The notes under the pieces are model-generated. The model searched no databases and was not told where the DNA came from. It saw only the letters and a program-made list of their open reading frames with translations. Made by a program: the position numbers and the translations under genes. From NCBI GenBank assembly GCA_030744635.1, contig JASLQE010000244.1:1-11957 (forward strand): DNA of 11,957 nucleotides, given 5' to 3'. Of this stretch, positions 4,230-10,868 are shown piece by piece (positions within the stretch are counted from its first letter, which is position 1; the number at the start of each line of letters is the position of its first letter). This DNA is from Dehalococcoidia bacterium. Its GTDB lineage: Bacteria; Chloroflexota; Dehalococcoidia; JACVQG01; JAHKAY01.

Positions 4230-6063
4230 GCCTCGCCACGGTCTCCGGGGTGGGATAGCCGTCGGGGTCCCAGCCGTGGATGGCGTAGTATTCATCCAGG
4301 AACTTCTCAAACTGGGGGCGCTCTATAAGCTCGCCCTTGCAGGGGCCTTCGGACACCGGCTCCTCGAACCATCGCCGGGGCAGGGTATCGTGCTCCCGGC
4401 CCCCCACCCCAATCCTGCCCAGCAGCAGCCGCTCCGTGGTGCAGATGCGCTCCCCGCACTCCCTTAGCTCCTCCACCGACATGTCCCAGTCCAGGGCCAG
4501 CCGAATCATCTCCCGGTACTCGGGGTACTGGGGTGCGTTGGGGCTGTTGAACACCGTCTGGAACCGGCAGAAGCCCAGGGAGTCGCACACCGCATACAGC
4601 AGCTCGTGCCACCACACCATGCGCGCCTTGCCCTCGTAGGAGCGGTAGTCGTTGGACACGGAGCCGCCGTAGAGATCCTCCAGCACCTGGGGCGGCAGAT
4701 GGAGCACATCTACCCCGGGTCGGTTTCGGTGCAGGTGGCCGCCGATGGTGGCCACGGCGTGGCCCATGCCAAAGCTCTTCACCACCCGGCCCCCCGGCGC
4801 CGGGCCCAGCAGGGCGTTGCGCACCCGCATCAGGTACGGCTCCGCCTCCGGGGGCAAGCGGTTCAGGCAGTAGCTGCCCTCGGCCAGGATATCCCCCAGC
4901 CCCTCCCGGTGAGCCATCTGGTGAATGAGCGTCAGCACCGCCTCCCCGTCCCCCCACTCCAGGGGGGTGCCGGTGAGGGAGCGGGAGATGATGCCCCGCT
5001 GGTATAGCTCGAAGGCGAAGGCGATTACCACCATGGTATCCATGACATCCATGCCGTAGTCATTGAGGAGGTCCGAGGCCCGGATGATATACTCCGTGTC
5101 CAGCACCTCCAGGTTAGCGCCCATCCAGGCGAACACGCTGTACTCCGGCCCTTCCCCATGGGGGCCGCCCTTCACCCGGTGGCGGTGGCGGCAGTGGACG
5201 GTGCAGCCGAAGCAGGAGGCCATGCCCAGGGAGAAAGGCTCCATGCTATCGGCGTAGATGGCACGGCCACGCTCCCCCAGGGGGCCGGACTGGTCGTTGC
5301 GGGATAGGAGCCAGCCGCCCTCGTTGGCCGGAGCCACCAGCAGGGGGGTGCCCAGGTGTCCCAGGGTCTGAATCCACTTGCGCTTCCACAACGCCTGGTA
5401 CTGCTCCCGGCTGTGGGCCAGCAGCTCCCGGGGGTGGGCCACGGTGAGATCCTGCGTTCCTTTCACTGCTATTGCTTTGAGGTTCTTGGACCCCATCACC
5501 GCCCCCATGCCGAAGCGCCCGGCGGCGTCCTTGGGTCCGGTGATGATGGAGGCCATCCGCACCCCCCGCTCCCCGGCGGGGCCGATGGTGAGCACCCGCA
5601 GCCCATCATGGCGCAGCTCCCGCCGCAGGGCCTGCTGGGTCTCCAGGGTGTTCATGCCCCACAGGTGGGAGGCGTCCCGGATTTCTATTTTGTTGTCCGT
5701 TATCAGCAGGTAGGCGGGGTTGGGGCTGCGGCCGGTGACCACAAGCTGGTCATACCCGGCGAAGCGCAGCTCCGGGCCGAAGTGGCCGCCCACATTGGAG
5801 TCGCCCAGGTTGCCGGAGGCGGGGGAGTAGGCGGTGACATTCATGCGCCCGCTGCCGAAACCGGGGAGGCCGGTAAGGAGTCCGCAGCCGAATATGAGGG
5901 GGTTCTGCGGGGAGAGGGGGTCCACGGGGGGGTAGCGGGAGTGGAGCAGGAACATGTTGATGCCCCTTGCGCCCAGGTAGCGGCGTCGCCACTCCCGGGG
6001 GAGCGGCTCGGCCCCTACCACCCCGGTGGAAAGGTCAATATAGGCTATCTTGTGGTGGAGCAT
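4216..6063 (-). CDS. aor: Aldehyde ferredoxin oxidoreductase (tungsten/molybdenum pterin)
   Basis: A 615-residue protein, close to the usual ~605 for the AOR family, which interconverts aldehydes and carboxylic acids with ferredoxin, using a bis-pterin tungsten (or Mo) centre and one [4Fe-4S] cluster. Visible: the N-terminal pterin-binding domain with YLGARG (29-34), the GCGLLTGLPG and SGR segments (59-73), SPASGN...GGHF (80-95) and AGYD (102-105). Cluster ligands Cys284/Cys287/Cys291 and Cys499 (in CDSLGFC) correspond in spacing to those of the Pyrococcus furiosus enzyme. GPEY (305-308) and GPAPGGRVVK (420-429) are family-typical. ATG 6063 has GGGAGG 6 nt upstream, within the end of the moaD-like gene, so translation is probably coupled (19-nt overlap). 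Substrate is unknown. The neighbouring MoaD-like protein and ferredoxin fit an AOR operon. No signal peptide, hence cytoplasmic. Confidence 0.92.
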   Translation of the reverse strand: MLHHKIAYIDLSTGVVGAEPLPREWRRRYLGARGINMFLLHSRYPPVDPLSPQNPLIFGCGLLTGLPGFGSGRMNVTAYSPASGNLGDSNVGGHFGPELRFAGYDQLVVTGRSPNPAYLLITDNKIEIRDASHLWGMNTLETQQALRRELRHDGLRVLTIGPAGERGVRMASIITGPKDAAGRFGMGAVMGSKNLKAIAVKGTQDLTVAHPRELLAHSREQYQALWKRKWIQTLGHLGTPLLVAPANEGGWLLSRNDQSGPLGERGRAIYADSMEPFSLGMASCFGCTVHCRHRHRVKGGPHGEGPEYSVFAWMGANLEVLDTEYIIRASDLLNDYGMDVMDTMVVIAFAFELYQRGIISRSLTGTPLEWGDGEAVLTLIHQMAHREGLGDILAEGSYCLNRLPPEAEPYLMRVRNALLGPAPGGRVVKSFGMGHAVATIGGHLHRNRPGVDVLHLPPQVLEDLYGGSVSNDYRSYEGKARMVWWHELLYAVCDSLGFCRFQTVFNSPNAPQYPEYREMIRLALDWDMSVEELRECGERICTTERLLLGRIGVGGREHDTLPRRWFEEPVSEGPCKGELIERPQFEKFLDEYYAIHGWDPDGYPTPETVARLGIE

Positions 6064-6347
6064 CCCTGACCTCCCGCCAGCATGCTGGTCACGGTTACCT
6101 CCTGGCCGTCCCGGAGGGGGGTATGTGGCCCCTCCACCCGCTCCCCGCCGACGAACAGGGCATAGGAGTAGTCTATGTTTCCCTCCTCATCCAGAAGCTC
6201 CTCCTTGATGACACGGCCGTGCTGCTGGGCCAGCAGGCGGATGAGCTCGCCGATGGTCCCCGGGGAGCCCTGGGCCTCCAGCTCATCCCGCCCCAGCAAC
6301 TGGTGCATACGACCGAAGAAGCGCACGGTAACTGCCACAGCACCCAT
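6045..6347 (-). CDS. moaD: MoaD/ThiS-family sulfur carrier for AOR cofactor, with tail after Gly-Gly
   Basis: A 100-residue ubiquitin-like protein of the MoaD family: VTVRFFGRMHQLLGR at the start (6-20), IGELIRLLAQQ in the first helix, an ALFVGGERVEG strand pair, and DGQEVTV near the end. MoaD carries a C-terminal thiocarboxylate that donates sulfur for molybdopterin, the cofactor the adjacent AOR needs. The expected Gly-Gly is present (Gly92-Gly93) but is not terminal: seven residues (QGCSTTR) follow before the stop, so the protein would need trimming, or the sulfur-carrier role is altered. The tail overlaps the AOR start. Start chosen at ATG 6347, just before the first strand. An in-frame GTG at 6368 would add seven residues. 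Neither has a good Shine-Dalgarno. Confidence 0.82.
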   Translation of the reverse strand: MGAVAVTVRFFGRMHQLLGRDELEAQGSPGTIGELIRLLAQQHGRVIKEELLDEEGNIDYSYALFVGGERVEGPHTPLRDGQEVTVTSMLAGGQGCSTTR

Positions 6348-6440
6348 TGTACGACAAACCGAAGCCACGGGACACTGTACCCGGTCGTGGCCTGTAGTGC
6401 CTGGTTGTATTAGTCCGCTCCTACACGAATATTAAACCTG

Positions 6441-6449
6441 ATTCTAACA
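6441..6449 (-). promoter_or_regulatory. Possible extended -10 promoter for the moaD-AOR operon
   Basis: On the minus strand TGT precedes TAGAAT (6446-6441, 5/6 to TATAAT), forming an extended -10 element TGnTAGAAT without a convincing -35. Predicted start near 6434 would give a leader of about 87 nt to ATG 6347. The divergent gap 6348-6611 shows no RNA gene or other open frame I can support. Confidence 0.35.
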
Positions 6450-6611
6450 TTTTTACCCTACAGAGGGGGGTTGCAAACACATTTCCGGTATGATAGAAGT
6501 GGGTGGTCTCAGGGGTGGGCTCAACCTGCTTCCTGCGGGATACCAGAATAGCTGGCGTTTGGTCTCACGGGTGTTGACCCCGGTTGCGCCAGCGGAAGGG
6601 GATGGTCCGGG

Positions 6612-7118
6612 ATGGCTAATTTCCCCAGAATATGTTTGCACATGTCAGGCTCTGTACCTGATATCTCAGGCTCCGTGCCCGATATCACGGAGCATATAAG
6701 GCTGCTGATTGTGGACAACCATCCGACGGTGCGGGAGGGTCTGTGTACCATGCTGGGACCGGAGCCGGACATGGAGGTGGTGGCAGAGGCCGCCGATGGC
6801 GCTGAAGCACTACTGCTTATAGAGGCTGTGAGGCCCGATATGGTACTGATGGATGTGTTCATGCCCCACATGGGCGGCATTGAGGCCACCCGAGCTATCA
6901 AGGCCCGCTGGCCGGAAACCCGGGTACTGGTGTTCAGCTGTCTGAATAACCTGTCAGTGGTGCAGCGGGCACTTGTCGCAGGCGCTGATGACTATCTGGT
7001 GAAGGATGCCACCGCCCGTCTACTGGTAAGCTCCATACGGGCGGTGGCCGCGGGCGATTTTGTCATGAAGACTGAGCTGTGGCACAAGCTCATGCGCTCG
7101 CTCCTGGAGCAGGCCTGA
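6612..7118 (+). CDS. Stand-alone receiver-domain response regulator (NarL-like, no output domain)
   Basis: 168 residues containing one receiver domain of the NarL/FixJ type. The acidic pair is Asp35-Asn36 (Asn replaces the second Asp, as in some relatives), the phospho-acceptor is Asp81 in MDVFMP, the switch Ser is Ser109 and the conserved Lys is Lys131 in YLVKD. NarL-like proteins usually continue into a LuxR-type helix-turn-helix; here the frame stops 37 residues after Lys131 and no such motif is found downstream to 7279. It is either a single-domain regulator or a truncated one. The N-terminal 25 residues are outside the family norm and come from two 21-nt repeats. ATG 6612 has GGAAGGGG 10 nt upstream and is preferred over ATG 6642. 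No histidine kinase is in the window. It may respond to a signal controlling the adjacent dehydrogenase operon, but that is only positional. Confidence 0.85.
   Translation: MANFPRICLHMSGSVPDISGSVPDITEHIRLLIVDNHPTVREGLCTMLGPEPDMEVVAEAADGAEALLLIEAVRPDMVLMDVFMPHMGGIEATRAIKARWPETRVLVFSCLNNLSVVQRALVAGADDYLVKDATARLLVSSIRAVAAGDFVMKTELWHKLMRSLLEQA
6642..6683 (+). repeat. Two tandem 21-nt repeats translated as SGSVPD repeats
   Basis: Unit 1 is 6642-6662 and unit 2 is 6663-6683; they differ at only a few, mostly third-codon, positions. Each encodes M/I-S-G-S-V-P-D, and GATATC occurs at 6660-6665 and 6681-6686. A diverged copy lies beyond the gene at 7153-7176. This looks like a dispersed short repeat that became part of the reading frame. 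Confidence 0.7.
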
Positions 7119-7149
7119 GGCCCGCTGCAGACCCTCCGATAAGCTCGGC

Positions 7150-7176
7150 GCCGGATATTTCAGGAGTCCGGCCCGA
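7150..7176 (+). repeat. Diverged copy of the 21-nt repeat forming a small hairpin
   Basis: The segment 7153-7176 aligns with 6660-6682 apart from small gaps: GATAT, TCAGG, TCCG and GCCCGA are shared in order. GCCGGA (7150-7155) and TCCGGC (7167-7172) form an inverted repeat, so it could also end the response-regulator transcript, though no T-run follows. Confidence 0.45.
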
Positions 7177-7211
7177 ACGATGTTTGATTACACGACCTCT
7201 CTCCACACAGC

Positions 7212-7240
7212 TTGAAATGCAGGTGTGTTGGTGGTACAGT
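7212..7240 (+). promoter_or_regulatory. Sigma-70-like promoter for the formate dehydrogenase-type operon
   Basis: TTGAAA (7212-7217, 5/6) and TACAGT (7235-7240, 4/6) with exactly 17 bp between. Predicted start near 7247 gives a leader of about 33 nt to ATG 7280, with AGGTGA at 7271-7276 as ribosome site. Confidence 0.55.
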
Positions 7241-7279
7241 ATGCATTTGGGAAATCTGTTACAAATAGTCAGGTGAGCA

Positions 7280-7780
7280 ATGACACAACCTTCTACGCAA
7301 GGTGCTTTGAGCGACACTGAGCAGCTTGAGCTAAAGAAGCGTGTTGCAGAGATTATCGCCCCCCTGAAGCGGGACTCCTCCAATGTCATCGTAGCACTGC
7401 AAGCAGTACAGGGCGAGCTTGGGTGGCTACCACCGGATGCCTTTCGTCAGATAGCCAGCCACCTCAGAGTTTCCACCAGCGAGGTATTCGGCGCTGCCAC
7501 CTTTTACGCCCAGTTCTACACCACCCCACGCCCCGCCCACATGGTAAAGGCGTGCTCCGGCACCGCCTGCCATGTACGCGGGGGGCAGCGTGTTCTAAAC
7601 GCAGTGAAGAACAGGCTGAATATAGTTCCCGGGGAGAACACCCCTGACCTCAAGTTCGGCCTGGAGAGGGTTGCCTGCTTCGGCGCCTGTGCCCTGGGGC
7701 CGGTGTTGGTAGTGGACGAGGAAGCATATGGCTCCATGACGCCGGGCAAGGTAGAGCGGGTGCTGGAGGAGTACAGCTAA
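7280..7780 (+). CDS. nuoE: NuoE-like [2Fe-2S] subunit of NAD(P)-linked formate dehydrogenase complex
   Basis: 166 residues, the normal size of the NuoE/HydC/FdsG family: an N-terminal helical part (to about residue 75), then a thioredoxin-like [2Fe-2S] domain. The four ligands are present as Cys92-x4-Cys97 and Cys133-x3-Cys137, with family-typical ALQAVQGELGWLP (39-51) and GAATFYAQF (71-79). In bifurcating hydrogenases and NAD-linked formate dehydrogenases this subunit flanks the NuoF-like flavoprotein. It is first in the operon, one nucleotide before the NuoF-GltD fusion, and its 3' end carries the GGAGGA (7765-7770) that serves the next gene. Because no complex I membrane genes are seen, it belongs to a soluble complex rather than respiratory complex I. 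Confidence 0.88.
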   Translation: MTQPSTQGALSDTEQLELKKRVAEIIAPLKRDSSNVIVALQAVQGELGWLPPDAFRQIASHLRVSTSEVFGAATFYAQFYTTPRPAHMVKACSGTACHVRGGQRVLNAVKNRLNIVPGENTPDLKFGLERVACFGACALGPVLVVDEEAYGSMTPGKVERVLEEYS

Positions 7781-7781
7781 C

Positions 7782-10700
7782 ATGAACCTCCAAGAGACCT
7801 ATGCGTTGCTGAGAAAGCGGGCCACCGGACAGTGGCAGTCCCTGGAGGAGAGCCCTCACCCCCGTATTCTGTTGGGGGCGGCCACCTGCGGGCGGGCCGC
7901 CGGTGGCAAGGCCCTGATGGGGTGCATCCACCAGGAGCTCAGCGACCTGGGCATCCAGGCCACGGTAATCTCCGTGGGCTGTCTGGGGCTGTGCTACACC
8001 GAACCCCTGGTGGACATCATCAAGCCAGGGCTGCCACGCATCACCTACCATGTCCCCACCCCGGAGGTCTTGCACGGGCTGCTCAGTGACTACCTGGTTC
8101 ACGATAACCCCCGCCCCGATCTGGCCCTGGGTAGTTGGGGTGAGGAGATAGCCGGCATCCCCCGTTTCTGGGAGTTGCCTATGCTCAAGCCACAGGTGCG
8201 GGTGGTGCTCAAGAACTGTGGCAACATTGACCCAGAGGACATCAACCACTACCTGGCCAACGACGGCTACCAGGGCCTTGCCAGGGCCCTGTCCATGACC
8301 CCTGAGGAGGTCATCGCCGAGGTGGAGAAGTCGGGTATCAGGGGGCGGGGCGGGGCCGGCTTCCCTGCTGCCCAGAAGTGGAAGTTCTGCCGGGCCTCCC
8401 CGGGCACCGAGAAGTACCTGGTATGCAACTTTGATGAGGGCGACCCCGGCGCTTTTATGAACCGCGCCCTGGTGGAGGGCGACCCCCATGCCCTGGTGGA
8501 GGGGATGCTTATCGCCGGCTACGCCATCGGCGCTACCCACGGCTTTATCTACGGCAGGGCGGAATACCCCCTGGCCCTGGAGCGGCTGCGCAAGGCCCTG
8601 AACGACGCGCAACGGGACAACCTGCTGGGCGAAAACATACTGGGCTCCGGCCATAGCTTTGATATAAGCATCCGCGAGGGAGCCGGTGCTTTTGTGTGCG
8701 GTGAGGAGACCTCGCTCCTCGCCTCCATTGAGGGAAAGCGGGGCATGCCCCGTCCCCGCCCCCCCTTCCCGGCGGTGAAGGGCGTCTTCGGCAAGCCCAC
8801 CACCATCAACAATGTGGAGACCCTGGGCACCCTGGCCCACATCCTGAGGAACGGCGGCGAGTGGTACCACCAGTACGGCACGGAGCAAAGTCCGGGCACC
8901 AAGACCTACTCCCTGGTGGGCAAGGTGAAGCGCACCGGCCTCATAGAAATGCCCCTGGGCGCTACACTTCAGCAGGCCATTGTTGAGATAGGTGGCGGGC
9001 TGATGGGCGGCAAGAACTTCAAGGCCGCCCAGACCGGCGGCCCCTCCGGGGGCTCCCTGCCCGTATCCGCCCTGGACCTCACCATTGACTACGATGCTCT
9101 GACCGCCGCCGGCTCCATCATGGGCTCGGGCGGCCTCATCATCATGGATGAGGACACCTGCCTCGTGGACCTGGCCCGCTACTTCCTCACCTTCACCACC
9201 CGGGAGTCCTGTGGCAAGTGTGTCCCGTGCCGGGTGGGCACCCGGCAGATGCTGGACATGCTGGAGCGCATCGCCGGAGGACAGGCCACCCCGGAAAACC
9301 TGGAGCAGCTTGAAAGCCTGGCCCAGACGGTCAAGTCCACCGCGCTTTGCGGCCTGGGGCAGACGGCACCCAACCCCGTGCTAACCACCATCCGCTACTT
9401 CCGGGAGGAGTACGAAGAGCATATCAACAAACACCTGTGCCGGGCGGCGGTCTGCAAAGGGCTGGTGGTGGCCCCATGCCACCATTTGTGCCCGGCCGGG
9501 GTACAGGCCTACCGCTATGTCCGTCTGTGTAAAGAGGGCAGGTTCGCCGAGGCCCTGGCGGTAAACCGTGAGACCATACCCTTCCCCGCCGTGCTGGGCC
9601 GGGTATGCACCCATTTCTGCGAGACCCGGTGCACCCGCGGAAAGGTTGATGAGCCTATCGCCATCCGGGCGCTTAAACGCATAGCCAGTGAGAACGACGA
9701 CGGCGCCTGGCGGGAGCGTGAGCGACACGACCCGCCTACGGGCAAGCAGGTGGCCGTGGTGGGCTCAGGCCCGGCGGGGCTGACCTGCGCCATGTACCTG
9801 GCCAAGAAGGGCCATTCCGTTACCGTATTTGAATCCCTGCCCCAGGCAGGCGGCATGTTACGGGTAGGCATACCGGCCTACAGGCTGCCCCGGGATGTCC
9901 TGGACCAAGAGATTGCCGAGGTTGAGAGGGTGGGCGTGACCATCAGGACGAATGCGCCGGTCAACTCACTGGAGGAGCTCCGGGGGCAGGGTTTTGAGGC
10001 CATATTCCTGGCCGTGGGTGCGCACCGGGGCCAGCGCACCGGGGCTGATGGCGAAGAAGGGGTGGTGACCGAGGCGGTCACGCTGCTGCGTCAGGTGGCA
10101 CTGGGCAAAGAGGTGTCGGTGGGCCAGCGGGTGGCCGTGATAGGCGGTGGCAACGCCGCTATAGATGCCGCCCGTACAGCCCTACGCCTGGGGGCCTCAG
10201 AGGTCACCATACTTTACCGGCGCACACGGCAGGAGATGCCAGCCCTAGAGGAGGAGGTAGACGAGGCCGAGGGTGAAGGGGTGGGACTGGTGCTACTGGT
10301 GGCCCCTACCAAGATGTGGCGGGAGGACGGCGCCATTAAACTGGAGTTGCAACGCATGAAGCTGGGGGATATGGATGCGTCCGGCAGGCGCCGTCCCGTG
10401 CCCGTGGAAGGAAGCGAGTTCGTACGGGACTTTGACACCGTCGTGGCCGCCGTTGGCCAGGCAGTCCAGCTTCCTTCCGGCATTGATATTCCCACCGCCG
10501 GGGGCAATACCCTGAGCGTGGAGGAGGATACATTGGCTACGCCGGTGTCCGGCGTGTTCGCCGGGGGTGACTGCGTTACCGGACCGGCCACCGTTATTGA
10601 GTCCATCGACCAGGGGCGCAGGGCTGCTACAGCCATAGACCGCTACCTGGGCGGAGACGGCGACATCAGTGAGGTGCTGCTGGACCCCGAGGCAGGGGCC

Positions 10701-10868
10701 GAGGCTATGGTCCCGGTGGACGAGGGAGAACGCCCTCGGGTGCCCATTCCCATGGTAGAGGGGGCGCACCATAACGGCTTCACCGCTTGTGAACTGGGTT
10801 ACAGTTCGGAGATGGCCTTGGATGAGTCCCAGCGCTGCCTGAACTGTGACCTGGAAAGAGGTGACTGA
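7782..10868 (+). CDS. nuoF: NuoF-GltD fusion: NADH:FMN/Fe-S module joined to an FAD/NADPH-type module
   Basis: 1028 residues in two halves. Half one is NuoF/HydB-like: an N-terminal thioredoxin-like domain with Cys36, Cys48, Cys67 and Cys71 (to ~110), then FMN/NAD-binding GRGGAGFP (188-195), DEGDPGAF (218-225) and GEETSL (307-312), an SLBB-like part (~375-450), and a [4Fe-4S] site Cys477/480/483 plus Cys523. Half two is GltD-like: a two-cluster ferredoxin part with Cys553, 558, 566, 570, 609, 613 and 617, the FAD site GSGPAGL (661-667), the second dinucleotide site GGGNAAIDAAR (788-798) with YRR (812-814), suggesting NADP(H), and FAGGD (926-930). The frame is open through the junction, so the fusion is real in this sequence. 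ATG 7782 is one base after nuoE; the stop abuts the next ATG. It probably exchanges electrons between NADH, NADPH and the FdhA-like subunit. The direction is unknown. Confidence 0.9.
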   Translation: MNLQETYALLRKRATGQWQSLEESPHPRILLGAATCGRAAGGKALMGCIHQELSDLGIQATVISVGCLGLCYTEPLVDIIKPGLPRITYHVPTPEVLHGLLSDYLVHDNPRPDLALGSWGEEIAGIPRFWELPMLKPQVRVVLKNCGNIDPEDINHYLANDGYQGLARALSMTPEEVIAEVEKSGIRGRGGAGFPAAQKWKFCRASPGTEKYLVCNFDEGDPGAFMNRALVEGDPHALVEGMLIAGYAIGATHGFIYGRAEYPLALERLRKALNDAQRDNLLGENILGSGHSFDISIREGAGAFVCGEETSLLASIEGKRGMPRPRPPFPAVKGVFGKPTTINNVETLGTLAHILRNGGEWYHQYGTEQSPGTKTYSLVGKVKRTGLIEMPLGATLQQAIVEIGGGLMGGKNFKAAQTGGPSGGSLPVSALDLTIDYDALTAAGSIMGSGGLIIMDEDTCLVDLARYFLTFTTRESCGKCVPCRVGTRQMLDMLERIAGGQATPENLEQLESLAQTVKSTALCGLGQTAPNPVLTTIRYFREEYEEHINKHLCRAAVCKGLVVAPCHHLCPAGVQAYRYVRLCKEGRFAEALAVNRETIPFPAVLGRVCTHFCETRCTRGKVDEPIAIRALKRIASENDDGAWRERERHDPPTGKQVAVVGSGPAGLTCAMYLAKKGHSVTVFESLPQAGGMLRVGIPAYRLPRDVLDQEIAEVERVGVTIRTNAPVNSLEELRGQGFEAIFLAVGAHRGQRTGADGEEGVVTEAVTLLRQVALGKEVSVGQRVAVIGGGNAAIDAARTALRLGASEVTILYRRTRQEMPALEEEVDEAEGEGVGLVLLVAPTKMWREDGAIKLELQRMKLGDMDASGRRRPVPVEGSEFVRDFDTVVAAVGQAVQLPSGIDIPTAGGNTLSVEEDTLATPVSGVFAGGDCVTGPATVIESIDQGRRAATAIDRYLGGDGDISEVLLDPEAGAEAMVPVDEGERPRVPIPMVEGAHHNGFTACELGYSSEMALDESQRCLNCDLERGD

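Noticed and set aside
5356..6069. Open frame of 237 codons on the plus strand within the AOR gene
   Set aside because: Gly/His/Val-rich shadow of the AOR coding sequence without ribosome site or recognisable domain.
6471..6499. Possible plus-strand promoter TTGCAA-17-TAGAAG for the response regulator
   Set aside because: Only 4/6 matches in each box and more than 110 nt from the start codon; too weak to list.
7119..7279. Missing LuxR helix-turn-helix of the response regulator in another frame
   Set aside because: All frames were read by eye; no helix-turn-helix-like segment follows, only a repeat copy and a promoter.
7650..8888. Long open frame (412 codons) on the minus strand opposite nuoE and the nuoF fusion
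   Set aside because: It is antisense to two clearly conserved genes, shows no known domain and is a common artefact in GC-rich DNA.
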